The notes: generated by a model from the sequence alone, not told the origin. A DNA stretch of 64,000 nucleotides from Terracoccus sp. 273MFTsu3.1 (GCF_000383675.1 NZ_KB911820.1:992001-1056000); one strand, 5' to 3'. Numbered from the stretch's first letter, positions 40,822-48,736 are shown. A program made the numbers and translations.

Positions 40822-40854
40822 TTCGGGGGTCGTTCGGGGGTCCGTTCGGGGGTC
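40822..40854 (+). repeat. Three direct copies of TTCGGGGGTC
   Basis: Copies start at 40822, 40833 and 40845, about one helical turn apart, with a partial fourth (CGGGGGTC) at 40802. The regular 11-12-base spacing on one face of the helix suggests a regulator binding array upstream of bldC. Confidence 0.75.
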
Positions 40855-40937
40855 GTCCAGGGACCGTCGGGGCTCGACGGTACGCTTCCCGACGGCCGGC
40901 AGGGCGTATACACCTTGTGTCTCGGAAGCGGGACGAT

Positions 40938-40968
40938 TTGACTCTTTTCAGTGTTTAACCGCCATAAG
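40938..40968 (+). promoter_or_regulatory. Tentative bldC promoter
   Basis: TTGACT (40938-40943) and CATAAG (40963-40968) are 19 bases apart in the only AT-rich stretch of the region. The spacing is longer than ideal. Confidence 0.3.
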
Positions 40969-41020
40969 AGAGGCCGAGACTTTACCCTTGCTTTACTGAG
41001 CCCCGATTGGGGCGCATGCG

Positions 41021-41040
41021 TGTCGCTGCACCTAGCGACA
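41021..41040 (+). promoter_or_regulatory. Hairpin in the bldC leader directly before the ribosome binding site
   Basis: TGTCGC (41021-41026) and GCGACA (41035-41040) pair perfectly around an 8-base loop. The ribosome binding region GGGTGGTGGGG starts at the next base. A second small hairpin, GCCCC/GGGGC, is at 41000-41013. Confidence 0.5.
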
Positions 41041-41053
41041 GGGTGGTGGGGAT

Positions 41054-41251
41054 ATGACAATGACGACTCAGGATCGACACGAGACCGAGAAGCTACTGAC
41101 TCCTGCCGAGGTTGCGGCCCTGTTCCGAGTGGACCCGAAGACGGTCACCCGGTGGGCCAAGGCAGGAAAGCTGACGTCCATCCGGACCCTTGGTGGGCAC
41201 CGGAGGTATCGCGAGTCAGAGGTGCGCGACCTTCTGGGTGGCGGGCACTGA
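41054..41251 (+). CDS. bldC: BldC-type MerR-family DNA-binding protein
   Basis: The 65-residue protein is a single winged-helix domain like Streptomyces BldC, a developmental regulator that binds direct repeats cooperatively without an effector domain. It reads EKLLTPAEVAALFRVDPKTV (helix-turn-helix) then TRWAKAGKLTSIRTLGGHRR and YRESEVRDLLGG (wing and helix). A G-rich ribosome binding site precedes ATG 41054; ATG 41060 is also possible. A strong terminator follows, so it is monocistronic. The direct repeats upstream at 40822-40854 may be its own or another regulator's site. Confidence 0.92.
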   Translation: MTMTTQDRHETEKLLTPAEVAALFRVDPKTVTRWAKAGKLTSIRTLGGHRRYRESEVRDLLGGGH

Positions 41252-41286
41252 TCTCGACGGCAAGTTGGGGGTAGACCGGTCAGATC

Positions 41287-41323
41287 GTCGGGGGAGGCAC
41301 ACCACGCGGTGTCCTCCCCCGAC
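41287..41323. terminator. Strong hairpin terminator after bldC
   Basis: GTCGGGGGAGG (41287-41297) pairs with CCTCCCCCGAC (41313-41323), and the inner ACACC/GGTGT extends the stem with one bulge. It lies between the convergent bldC and secreted-protein genes. Confidence 0.82.
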
Positions 41324-41344
41324 TGCTACCGGGGGAGCGTGCGC

Positions 41345-41812
41345 TCAGGCCCGACCGTGGGGGACGGGGTTGACGGTGCACACGAAGTACTTCACGACGC
41401 CGCCGTCGACGAGGGCTCCGGCGCCGATGGCGGCCTGCACCTCGTCCGCGGCGTCGAGCACGCCGTTGCCGTCGAGGTCGCCGGCCGTCAGCGCCGCTGC
41501 GTACGTGCCGGTCGGGGAGACGGCGTGCACCTGCCATCGTCCGCCGTTGTAACCGGGGTCGCCGGGGGCGGCGGTGGCGACGCTGCGCTGCACGGCGCCG
41601 AAGCTGTAGATCGTGTCCCACGACTGCGCGGGGGCGCCCGTGCCGCTCAGGTCGGTCGGGGTCGCGACCGTCCGGTAGAGCTGGTGGTCGACGTAGAACG
41701 CCGGCCCCGACACCCCGCCCGCCTGGGCGGAGGTGCCCGCCGCGAGGGCCGGGAGGGCGACCGTGGCGATGCAGAGAATCCGGATGGTCCTGCGAGTCAG
41801 CTTGTGAGACAT
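41345..41812 (-). CDS. Secreted protein of unknown function with a dockerin-like calcium loop
   Basis: The 155-residue precursor has a clear signal peptide (KLTRRTIRILCIATVALPAL, cleavage likely after GTSAQA). The mature part of about 125 residues includes DHQLYRTVATPTDLSGTG, YNGGRWQVHAVSPTGTY and a loop GDLDGNGVLDAADEVQAAI that looks like an EF-hand or half-dockerin calcium site (D-x-D-G-N-G-x-L-D). Two cysteines are present, one in the signal peptide and one in YFVCTV. I do not recognise a family. A ribosome binding site AAAGGTG precedes the ATG. It shares the terminator with bldC. Confidence 0.75.
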   Translation of the reverse strand: MSHKLTRRTIRILCIATVALPALAAGTSAQAGGVSGPAFYVDHQLYRTVATPTDLSGTGAPAQSWDTIYSFGAVQRSVATAAPGDPGYNGGRWQVHAVSPTGTYAAALTAGDLDGNGVLDAADEVQAAIGAGALVDGGVVKYFVCTVNPVPHGRA

Positions 41813-41937
41813 GGCTTTTCACCTTTCGTCCGGTCACCCTGACCGGCTCGCCACCGAGTCAATCCCGTCCCGGTCGTGCGCTCCATGACGAGGTGGTTAT
41901 CCGGTCCTTACGGCTCGGCGACGTCGGCGCTCCGTCC

Positions 41938-41943
41938 TATCGT
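41938..41943 (+). promoter_or_regulatory. Predicted -10 box, leaderless VOC gene
   Basis: TATCGT, 6 bases, ATG 41950. Confidence 0.5.
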
Positions 41944-41949
41944 GGCGGG

Positions 41950-42393
41950 ATGACCAACCCACCCGAGATCACCGCCATCACCCTCGGCGTCCGCGACGTC
42001 GAGCGCTCCCGCGCGTTCTACGTCGACGGGCTCGGCTTCCGCTCCGTCCTGCACCTGCCGGAGATCACCTTCGTCCAGGGCGCCCCGGGCGTGCTCCTCG
42101 CCCTGTGGGACGTCGAGCAGATGCCGAGCGAATACGGCGACGTCGCGCACGGCTCGTCGGCGCCGCCCGTGTCGCTCGGCCACAACGTCACCGAGGTCGG
42201 ACAGGTCGAGACGTTGTATGCCGCCGCGCTGGCGGCCGGAGCGACCTCCGTCTCCGCTCCGACCGAGCGCGAGTGGGGCGGCGTCAGTGCGTGCGTGGCC
42301 GACCCGGACGGCTTCCGGTGGGACCTCGTGCACAACCCGAACTTCCGGGTCGACACCGACGGCACGGTCCACCTGGGCGAGGCGCCTGCCTAG
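41950..42393 (+). CDS. VOC family protein (glyoxalase-like)
   Basis: The 147-residue protein has two beta-alpha-beta VOC modules: EITAITLGVRDVERSRAFYV with GLGFRSVLHLPEITFVQG, and HNVTEVGQVETLYAAALAAG with SACVADPDGFRWDLVHNP. It resembles the lactoylglutathione-lyase-like subgroup, whose members have diverse reactions, so the substrate is not known. The stop overlaps the end of the convergent nucleotidyltransferase gene by four bases. Confidence 0.87.
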   Translation: MTNPPEITAITLGVRDVERSRAFYVDGLGFRSVLHLPEITFVQGAPGVLLALWDVEQMPSEYGDVAHGSSAPPVSLGHNVTEVGQVETLYAAALAAGATSVSAPTEREWGGVSACVADPDGFRWDLVHNPNFRVDTDGTVHLGEAPA

Positions 42394-43058
42394 TTGATGC
42401 CCCGAACCGCGTCCAGGCGGGCCCGCCATGGATGGCCGGCCGGTTGGGCGTCGACGACGCGCCGGAGCACCGCCACCTGGGCGGGACCGAGCAGGGGGAG
42501 CGCTGCCTCGAGGTCGGCGTCGTCCTTGGGCCGGGGCGAGGCGGCCTTGTGGGCGAGGACGAGCTCGGGGCGCAGGTAGCGCACTCCGTCGCGCTCCCAG
42601 GTGGCGTCGTCCAGTGCCACCACGAGTGAGGGGTCCCGCTTGAACTGCCACCGTCCGTCGACGTCCGGGTTGAGCAGGATCTCCCCGCGCCACGGGGCCA
42701 GTGCGTGCTCGCGGACCCAGATCTGGCCGGAGTCCTCGGGTACCTCCCGTCCCGGCCGCAGGTGCAGCAGGCCCGACTCGCTGGCGGACCACAGGTGCCA
42801 GTGCGGCTCGAGATGGGCCCGGATCGCGCCGACGTCGCGACGGAGCACCGAGACGTCGATGTCCTCGTGGTCGCGGGCGATGCCGGTGAACGCCTCGACG
42901 GCCCATCCGCCGGCCACCCACCACGGCACGTCGAGCCCGGTGAGCAGGTCCCGGACCTCGACCGGGGTCCACGAGCGCTGCGGACCGTAGATGCGCTGGA
43001 ACTCCTCCGGTCCGAGCCATTGCTGCTCGACGGTGGTCACCGCGTCGTCCTCGTCCAC
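42390..43058 (-). CDS. Nucleotidyltransferase, aminoglycoside-2''-adenylyltransferase (AadB/LinB)-like
   Basis: The 222-residue protein resembles the AadB/LinB-type nucleotidyltransferase family. The core is VRDLLTGLDVPWWVAGGWAVEAFTG followed by ARDHEDIDVSVLRRD, giving the G-W-A and D-x-D metal motif (Asp in HEDIDVSV). WREGILL-like APWRGEILLNPDVDGRWQFK and YLRPELVLAHKAASPRPKDDADLEAALP complete the fold. Relatives adenylate aminoglycosides or lincosamides, but many are uncharacterised. GTG 43058 is supported by TAGCGT 6 bases upstream. Confidence 0.83.
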   Translation of the reverse strand: MDEDDAVTTVEQQWLGPEEFQRIYGPQRSWTPVEVRDLLTGLDVPWWVAGGWAVEAFTGIARDHEDIDVSVLRRDVGAIRAHLEPHWHLWSASESGLLHLRPGREVPEDSGQIWVREHALAPWRGEILLNPDVDGRWQFKRDPSLVVALDDATWERDGVRYLRPELVLAHKAASPRPKDDADLEAALPLLGPAQVAVLRRVVDAQPAGHPWRARLDAVRGIN

Positions 43059-43064
43059 GACGCC

Positions 43065-43070
43065 ACGCTA
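43065..43070 (-). promoter_or_regulatory. Predicted -10 box, leaderless nucleotidyltransferase gene
   Basis: Minus-strand TAGCGT, 6 bases, GTG 43058. Confidence 0.5.
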
Positions 43071-43086
43071 GCGCCGGTGGGCCGCC

Positions 43087-44721
43087 TCAGTGGCCGAGCG
43101 CGCGCAGCTGGAGTCGCAGGGCCAGGCGCGTCTCGGGGTCGTGCAGGTCGAGCTCGGCGACACCGGACAGGCGCTGCATCCGGTAGCGGAGCGTGTTGGG
43201 GTGCACGTGGACGCGCGCCGCGGCCGCCCGCGGGTCGCCGGGGTGGTCGAGCCACGCCGCGACCGTCTCGAGGTATGCCGTGTGGTGGGCCTCGTCGTGC
43301 TCGCGCAGGGCGGCGACCGGACCGAGCAGCTCCTCGGTCCAGATGCCGCCGAGGGCGCGGGCGTTGGTGACGGCCGCCCAGGCGTCCTCGACCGTCGCCG
43401 TCGTGCCCGCGACACGACCGACGTCGCGCAGGCGCTGCACCTCGGTGGCCTCGCGTCGCGAGCGGTCGAGGTCGACGGTGCGCGAGACCCGACCTCCGGC
43501 GCTCGCCGTGGCCGTGGGCGTGACACCCGCGACCTCCTCGACGACGCCGAGCAGCCACTCCCACGTGCCGGGGGACGCGTCGCCGGGCACGTCGCGCACG
43601 AGGGTCAGGGCGACGCCGTCGAAGATCGCGAGGAGCGGCTGGCGCCACGAGCGGCGCCGCGCGGCCGACTCCCACACGTCGAGCTCGTGCTCGGTGTCGC
43701 GGGGAGCGCCCTCACCGGTCGGGTCGGTGCGTGGCCGGTGTGCACCTGCGAGCACGACGACCCGCCACGGCGCCTCGGGCAGCCAGCCCTCGGCCTCGAG
43801 CGTGTCGCCGCTCAGCACGGCCCGGAGCCGGTCGGCCGAGACCCGTCGGGCGAGATCGGCCTGCGACCGCAGGCGCAGCAGGTGCAGGGCCACGACCGAT
43901 GCCGTCTGGGCGAGCGAGCCCATGACCTGCTCGGGTGGCTCCTCGTCGACGACGGCCCAGATCGAGCCGAGCCACTCGGTGCCGGCTCGCACCGGCACGA
44001 CGACGCGGGCCCGCAGGCCGCGCCCGGCCGGGACGAAGAAGGGCTCGTCGGAGCGCGCGAGCCGGCGGAAGACACCGCGCCCGCGGAGGTTGGCGATGAC
44101 CTCGTCGGGCACCCGCCGGCCGACGATGGTCGAGACGCGTGCCGGGTCGGCGACGTCCTGGGTCGAGGAGTAGGCGAGCACCCGCGACTGGGTGTCCTCG
44201 ATGGTGATGGGTGCCGCGACGAGGGCCGCGCACGCGTCGGCGAGCGCGAAGAGCTCGTCGAGCACCGGGCCCTCCGCGCGCACGGCCGGTCCGCTCGCGG
44301 CGCGGTCGAGGACACCGCGCAGCAGCCACACGACGTGCGCCCACGACGCGTGATCGGCGAGCTCGACGAGGCTGACGCGGAAGCGGGTGGCCGCGGCGCG
44401 GACCTGGTGGTTGCGGGCAGCCGCCCGCCGCAGCACGACGGCGCCGCAGTCGACCGCGGCCGCGCCCTCGAGCAGGGCTGCCGCCTCGGCCGGTCGCTCC
44501 ACCCCGACGCCGAGGAGCAGGTCGCCCGCCTGGCCGAAGACGCCCGAGCCGGGCTCGGCGAGCGTGACGTCGTCGACCGTCGGACCGCCGACGTCGACGA
44601 CCACCGTGAGCAGGCCCCCACCGAGCGTGCCGACGAGCTGCGCGATGGGCAGGCCCACCGGGGTCGTCGACGAGGTGCGGGTCGCGGACCGCCGGGAGGC
44701 GCGGGACGGGGCTGACGGCAT
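43087..44721 (-). CDS. PucR family transcriptional regulator
   Basis: The 544-residue protein has an N-terminal PucR-type sensor region (LPIAQLVGTLGGGLLTVVVD, residues ~25-150) and a GAF-like middle (AAPITIEDTQSRVLAYSS; GTEWLGSIWAVVDEE). The C-terminal PucR helix-turn-helix (HTH_30) contains VAAWLDHPGDPRAAAARVHV and HPNTLRYRMQRLSGV. PucR proteins control purine, amino acid or polyamine catabolism. It is divergent from the dadA-like gene across a 142-bp gap with two overlapping inverted repeats, so dadA control is the natural inference. CACAAT lies 6 bases before ATG 44721. Confidence 0.9.
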   Translation of the reverse strand: MPSAPSRASRRSATRTSSTTPVGLPIAQLVGTLGGGLLTVVVDVGGPTVDDVTLAEPGSGVFGQAGDLLLGVGVERPAEAAALLEGAAAVDCGAVVLRRAAARNHQVRAAATRFRVSLVELADHASWAHVVWLLRGVLDRAASGPAVRAEGPVLDELFALADACAALVAAPITIEDTQSRVLAYSSTQDVADPARVSTIVGRRVPDEVIANLRGRGVFRRLARSDEPFFVPAGRGLRARVVVPVRAGTEWLGSIWAVVDEEPPEQVMGSLAQTASVVALHLLRLRSQADLARRVSADRLRAVLSGDTLEAEGWLPEAPWRVVVLAGAHRPRTDPTGEGAPRDTEHELDVWESAARRRSWRQPLLAIFDGVALTLVRDVPGDASPGTWEWLLGVVEEVAGVTPTATASAGGRVSRTVDLDRSRREATEVQRLRDVGRVAGTTATVEDAWAAVTNARALGGIWTEELLGPVAALREHDEAHHTAYLETVAAWLDHPGDPRAAAARVHVHPNTLRYRMQRLSGVAELDLHDPETRLALRLQLRALGH

Positions 44722-44761
44722 ACGACCATTGTGGCCCGCCATGGTGCGCGCGGCACAACGT

Positions 44762-44790
44762 ACCAGGCAAACACTGGTGTTGCAGCACCA
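44762..44790. promoter_or_regulatory. Overlapping inverted repeats between the pucR-like and dadA-like genes
   Basis: ACCAG-N7-CTGGT (44762-44778) and TGGTG-N6-CACCA (44775-44790) overlap in the divergent promoter region. They are candidate operators for the PucR-type regulator; this is inferred from position only. Confidence 0.4.
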
Positions 44791-44863
44791 CGAGACCGCT
44801 CGCGCATGGCCCCACCATGGAGGCAAGGCACCACCCCGAGCACCAGACCCAGGAGTCGATCGC

Positions 44864-46132
44864 ATGGCCGCTGTGACCCCCGCCGGTACCCCCGTCCCCG
44901 AGCGCGTCGCCGTCGTCGGCGCCGGCATGGTCGGTCTCGCCACCGCCTGGTTCCTCCAGGAGCGTGGCGTCGAGGTCACCGTCATCGACCGCGACGGCGT
45001 GGCCGCCGGCGCCTCCTGGGGCAACGCGGGCTGGCTGACGCCCGGCATCGCGACGCCGCTGCCCGAGCCCGCCGTGCTCAAGTACGGCCTGCGCGCCGTC
45101 CTCAGCCCGAGCTCGCCCGTCTACGTGCCGCCGAGCGCGCGCCCGGACTTCCTCCGCTTCGTCACCGGGTTCACCCGGCACAGCACGATGACGGCCTGGA
45201 AGAAGGCCATGGGCGCCCTCGTGCCCGTCAACGACCTGTCGCTCCAGAGCTTCGACCTGCTCAAGGCCGGCGGCGTCGACGCCGACACCTATGAGGCCAA
45301 GTCGTTCACCGCCGCCTACCGCACCGCCGAGGAGCGCCAGACCCTGCTCGAGGAGATCGAGCACATCCACGCCTCGGGCGGCGACATCACCTTCGACGTC
45401 CTGAGCGGCGACGAGGCGCGCGCCATCGAGCCGGCCCTGTCCGACGAGATCGGCGCCGCGATCGTCCTGCACGGCCAGCGCTTCATCAACCCCGGCGCCT
45501 ACGTCGCCGCGCTCGCCGACTCGGTCACCGCCCGCGGCGGCAAGATCGTCACCGGCAGCGCCGTCTCGCGCATCACCGACACGCCGACCGGCGTGCTCGT
45601 CACGAACGACTTCGGGCAGGCCGAGCACTACGACGCCGTCGTCGTCGCGACCGGCGCGTGGCTCGGCAAGCTCGCGCGGGACTTCGGCGTCAAGCGCGTC
45701 GTCCAGGCCGGCCGTGGCTACTCCTTCAGCGTCGCCGTCGACGACCTGCCCAACGGCCCCGTCTACTTCCCGGCCGCGCGCGTCGCCTGCACGCCCGTCG
45801 GCGACCGCCTCCGCGTCGCCGGCATGATGGAGTTCCGCCAGCCCGAGGCCGCGCTCGACCCGCGCCGCATCAAGGCCATCGTCGAGTCGGCCCGTCCGCT
45901 GCTCCAGGGCGCCGACCTCGACCACCGCCAGGACGAGTGGGTGGGCTCGCGTCCCTGCACCATCGACGGTCTCCCGCTCATCGGCGCCTCGAAGAACCCC
46001 AAGGTCTTCGTCGCCGGCGGCCACGGCATGTGGGGCATCACCCTCGGCCCCGTCACCGGGCGCCTGCTCGCCGAGCAGATGGTCACCGGCCGCGCGCCCG
46101 AGCAGCTCGCGCCCTTCAACCCGCTGCGCTGA
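44864..46132 (+). CDS. dadA: D-amino-acid dehydrogenase-like FAD oxidoreductase
   Basis: The 422-residue flavoprotein has the FAD motif VAVVGAGMVGLATAWFLQER at about residues 15-34, AGASWGNAGWLTPGIATPLP typical of DadA, and the C-terminal VGSRPCTIDGLPLIGASKNP and VAGGHGMWGITLGPVTGRLL. DadA enzymes oxidise D-amino acids to 2-oxo acids, passing electrons to the membrane chain. AGGAG lies 8 bases before ATG 44864. It is divergent from the PucR-type regulator and followed by a strong terminator. The symbol reflects family similarity; the substrate range could differ. Confidence 0.85.
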   Translation: MAAVTPAGTPVPERVAVVGAGMVGLATAWFLQERGVEVTVIDRDGVAAGASWGNAGWLTPGIATPLPEPAVLKYGLRAVLSPSSPVYVPPSARPDFLRFVTGFTRHSTMTAWKKAMGALVPVNDLSLQSFDLLKAGGVDADTYEAKSFTAAYRTAEERQTLLEEIEHIHASGGDITFDVLSGDEARAIEPALSDEIGAAIVLHGQRFINPGAYVAALADSVTARGGKIVTGSAVSRITDTPTGVLVTNDFGQAEHYDAVVVATGAWLGKLARDFGVKRVVQAGRGYSFSVAVDDLPNGPVYFPAARVACTPVGDRLRVAGMMEFRQPEAALDPRRIKAIVESARPLLQGADLDHRQDEWVGSRPCTIDGLPLIGASKNPKVFVAGGHGMWGITLGPVTGRLLAEQMVTGRAPEQLAPFNPLR

Positions 46133-46165
46133 GCGCTCACCGGCGCCGCCGGGAGCACACGGACA

Positions 46166-46198
46166 AGGCCCACCTGACGAACATCGTCAGGTGGGCCT
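46166..46198 (+). terminator. Strong terminator of the dadA-like gene
   Basis: AGGCCCACCTGACGA (46166-46180) and TCGTCAGGTGGGCCT (46184-46198) form a perfect 15-pair stem with an ACA loop, 33 bases after the stop. Confidence 0.85.
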
Positions 46199-46244
46199 CC
46201 GTGCGCGTCCCCCCGCGCATCGGCGGCGCGTCAGCGCCGCTCGA

Positions 46245-46284
46245 GACGGCTGCCGCCGGACCCCTCAGTGCGGCGGCAGCCGTC
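46245..46284 (-). terminator. Terminator of the DM13 gene
   Basis: GACGGCTGCCGCC (46245-46257) and GGCGGCAGCCGTC (46272-46284) pair perfectly around a 14-base loop, 18 bases after the DM13 stop on the minus strand. Confidence 0.7.
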
Positions 46285-46302
46285 AACCGTGCTTCGGAGA
46301 CG

Positions 46303-46857
46303 TCAGGCAGACCGGATTGGTGCCGACCCGAAGGCGACGTCGAAACGGTCGCACCAGATGACGACCGAGGTCAGGCCCGACAGGTCCGTGCCCGCCGGGA
46401 CGGCGTAGTTCTGGTTGCCGTCGGTGCCCTTGAGGTGGCCGAGCGGCACGAACCGGCCGTCGTCGTAGCGGTGCCAGTCGTCGCCACCCGCCGGCTGGTC
46501 GGTCAGCCACACGACGACGTCCGGCCCGTCGCTCGTCGAGAAGCCCTCGAGCCGCAGGACCGTCGCGCCGTCGGCCAGCTCGAGCACCCGTGCCGTGCCG
46601 GAGGTGGCGTGCTCACCGTCGACGAAGCGGCCCTCACCGATGACGCGCGGAGCCGCTGACGCGACCGAGGGCGTGGGCCGTGTCGGGGCCGCGCCCTCGT
46701 CGGGCGTCGGGCCCGTGACGGTCGCGGCCGCGGCCGGGAGCGGCTCGTCGACGACGCTGCGGGTGAGCAGGCGCCACGGCTGGAAGAGCGCGAGGCCGAC
46801 GACGAGCACGACGGAGGCAGTCACGACGGCGGCGGCGATCCAGCGGAGTCGGTTCAT
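46303..46857 (-). CDS. DM13 domain-containing membrane-anchored protein
   Basis: The 184-residue protein has an N-terminal membrane anchor or signal (LRWIAAAVVTASVVLVVGLA), a Pro/Thr-rich linker, and a C-terminal DM13 domain of about 100 residues. The DM13 landmarks are GEGRFVDGEHATSGTARVLE, LEGFSTSDGPDVVVWLTD, LKGTDGNQNYAVPAGTDL and SVVIWCDRFDVAFG, including the near-invariant cysteine in WCDRF. DM13 domains are proposed to take part in extracytoplasmic redox chemistry. ATG 46857 is preferred; an in-frame start 12 codons earlier is possible. Confidence 0.85.
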   Translation of the reverse strand: MNRLRWIAAAVVTASVVLVVGLALFQPWRLLTRSVVDEPLPAAAATVTGPTPDEGAAPTRPTPSVASAAPRVIGEGRFVDGEHATSGTARVLELADGATVLRLEGFSTSDGPDVVVWLTDQPAGGDDWHRYDDGRFVPLGHLKGTDGNQNYAVPAGTDLSGLTSVVIWCDRFDVAFGSAPIRSA

Positions 46858-46932
46858 GGACCCAGTGGACCGGCCCCGCCGTCGCGGCGCCATGACGAGA
46901 CCCTTACGACGTCGTGACGAGCCGTCCGGGAC

Positions 46933-48702
46933 TCACGCGGGCGTGAGGACGACGAGGGTGTAGGCGCCCACCGAGACGGTGCCGGTCGCGGGCTGGTCGT
47001 CGAGCGGCTCGTCCACCGCGTCCACGTCGTGGGTCTCGTGACCCGCGAAGAGGGCGCTGTAGGTCGCTGCGTCGGAGTTGAAGCGGACCGCCCACGGGCC
47101 CGCGGACGGCATACCCGTCGTGATGTCGCGTGCCTCGGCGCTCGCGTTGACGACGACCACGGCGACGTCGTCGCCGGAGCGACGGGCCCAGGCGAGCGCC
47201 TTGGCCTCGTCGTCGAGGTGCAGCACCTCGAAGCCCTCGCCGCGCAGGCCGCGGGAGACGCCGTCGACGTCGCGGCGCAGGTGGATCAGGTCACGGCCGA
47301 GGCGCACGATGTCGCGGAACTGCTCGGCCCGCTCCCAGTCGAGCGGCACGTCGTCGCGGAACCACTCGTCCTCGAGGAACTCCTGGCCCTGGAAGAGCAT
47401 CGGGATCCCGGGCGCCGTCAGGGCGATCGCGTAGCCGAGCGTCGCGCGCTTCTGCGCCGCCCAGCCGCTCGGGTCGCCGCCGTCGACCTCGTGGGGGACC
47501 CGGAGCTTGCCGTTGGCCACCTCGTCGTGGCTCTCGGTGTAGACGATCCGCCGGAACGGCTCGTCGTTGCCCCGCAGGGCGTCCGCGAGCCCGGTCATCG
47601 AGCGCTCCGCGTCGTCGACGGCCGTCAGCATCGCCCTCACCGGGTGGACGAAGCTCGTGTCCCACTGCGCGTGGAAACCGGCGCCGCCCTCGTCGGGGGA
47701 GGTGATCGCCGGGTCGGACTGGAGGTCCTCGGCGATGATGATCTTGTCGGGGTGCCGATCGCGGATCGTCGTCGTGATCGAGCGCATGAGGTCCCAGCCC
47801 TCGGGCAGGTCGCCGCTGCCGAGACCGTCGATGGTGCGCACGTAGAGGGTCGCGTCGAACCGGAGCCCGTCGAGGTGGAACTCCTCGAGCCACATCAGGG
47901 CGTTGTCGTGGAGGTAGGCGCGGACCTCCTCGCGGCCGTAGTCGGGCCGGGTGTCACCCCACGGGGTCGACGAGCGCTCGTCGTTGTAGAAGTAGATGCC
48001 GCCCTTGCCGTCCTCGCTCCAGCCGTCGAACTGCCAGAGGGAGAGATCGCTCGGGCCGTAGTGGTTGATGACGACGTCGAGGATGACGGCGATGCCGTGC
48101 CGGTGCGACTCCTTGACGAACGCCTTGAGAGCGTCGGCTCCGCCGTAGTTGCTCTCGACGGCGAACGGGTTCGACGGGTTGTAGCCCCACGAGTAGTCGC
48201 CGGCGAACTCGGCGACGGGCATGAGCTCGATGGCGTTGATGCCCAGCTCGGCGAGGTAGCCGAGCTTGCCGGCCAGGCCGCCGAGGTCACCGGCGTCGCC
48301 CTCGGTGGCGACGAACGAGCCGATGTGGGTCTCGTAGATGACGAGCTCGTCGTGCGGCGGGCAGCCGAACGTGTCGCCGCCCCAGTCGAAGGCGTCGCGG
48401 TCGTAGACCACGGCGTTGCCCGACGAGTTCGTGACGACGCGGGCGCGGGGGTCGATCCGCATGAGGCGCTGGTCGCCGTTCGTGATGACGAACTGGTACT
48501 CGTCACCCGGGTGGGCATCGCGGACATCGGCGTACCAGTGCCCGTTCCCCTCGGCGACCATCGCCTGGCCGTCGCCCGACCAGTCGGTGAAGCTGCCGGT
48601 CACCGCGACGGCGTCGGCGTGGGGCGCCCAGACGCGGAAGGCGGTCCCGTCGTCGTGTGGCATCGACCCGAGGCCGGGGCGGTGGGCGTCGTGCTCGGAC
48701 AT
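46933..48702 (-). CDS. GH13 alpha-amylase family glycosidase with an N-terminal CBM48-like domain
   Basis: This 589-residue cytoplasmic enzyme starts with an isoamylase-type N-domain (TAFRVWAPHADAVAVTGSFT). The GH13 barrel follows: LGYLAELGINAIELMPVAEF, HGIAVILDVVINHYGPSD (region I), DGLRFDATLYV with nucleophile Asp about residue 282 (region II), IIIAEDLQS with acid Glu about residue 320 (region III), and TESHDEV with the third Asp about residue 394 (region IV). The layout resembles glycogen branching enzyme or maltooligosyltrehalose trehalohydrolase relatives; exact specificity is unresolved. GGAG precedes the ATG. Confidence 0.87.
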   Translation of the reverse strand: MSEHDAHRPGLGSMPHDDGTAFRVWAPHADAVAVTGSFTDWSGDGQAMVAEGNGHWYADVRDAHPGDEYQFVITNGDQRLMRIDPRARVVTNSSGNAVVYDRDAFDWGGDTFGCPPHDELVIYETHIGSFVATEGDAGDLGGLAGKLGYLAELGINAIELMPVAEFAGDYSWGYNPSNPFAVESNYGGADALKAFVKESHRHGIAVILDVVINHYGPSDLSLWQFDGWSEDGKGGIYFYNDERSSTPWGDTRPDYGREEVRAYLHDNALMWLEEFHLDGLRFDATLYVRTIDGLGSGDLPEGWDLMRSITTTIRDRHPDKIIIAEDLQSDPAITSPDEGGAGFHAQWDTSFVHPVRAMLTAVDDAERSMTGLADALRGNDEPFRRIVYTESHDEVANGKLRVPHEVDGGDPSGWAAQKRATLGYAIALTAPGIPMLFQGQEFLEDEWFRDDVPLDWERAEQFRDIVRLGRDLIHLRRDVDGVSRGLRGEGFEVLHLDDEAKALAWARRSGDDVAVVVVNASAEARDITTGMPSAGPWAVRFNSDAATYSALFAGHETHDVDAVDEPLDDQPATGTVSVGAYTLVVLTPA

Positions 48703-48736
48703 GCGGGCTCCAGTCGGCTCGTGAGGGGGCAGCCCG

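Larger units (their letters stand above)
40584..41053. other. Divergent intergenic region between the DUF3073 and bldC genes
   Basis: These 470 bases are regulatory rather than coding. From left to right: TAGCGT on the minus strand at 40695-40700, a possible -10 for the DUF3073 gene; a GC-rich stretch; three copies of TTCGGGGGTC at 40822-40854; an AT-richer stretch around 40930-41000 with TTGACT at 40938-40943; and two hairpins at 41000-41013 and 41021-41040, just before bldC. A small open frame at 40702-40941 is Pro/Arg/Gly-rich and I do not believe it is a gene. Confidence 0.65.

Noticed and set aside
40702-40941. Small open frame upstream of bldC
   Set aside because: The product is Pro/Arg/Gly/Ser-rich, has no ribosome binding site or TANNNT box at the right distance, and covers the regulatory repeat array.
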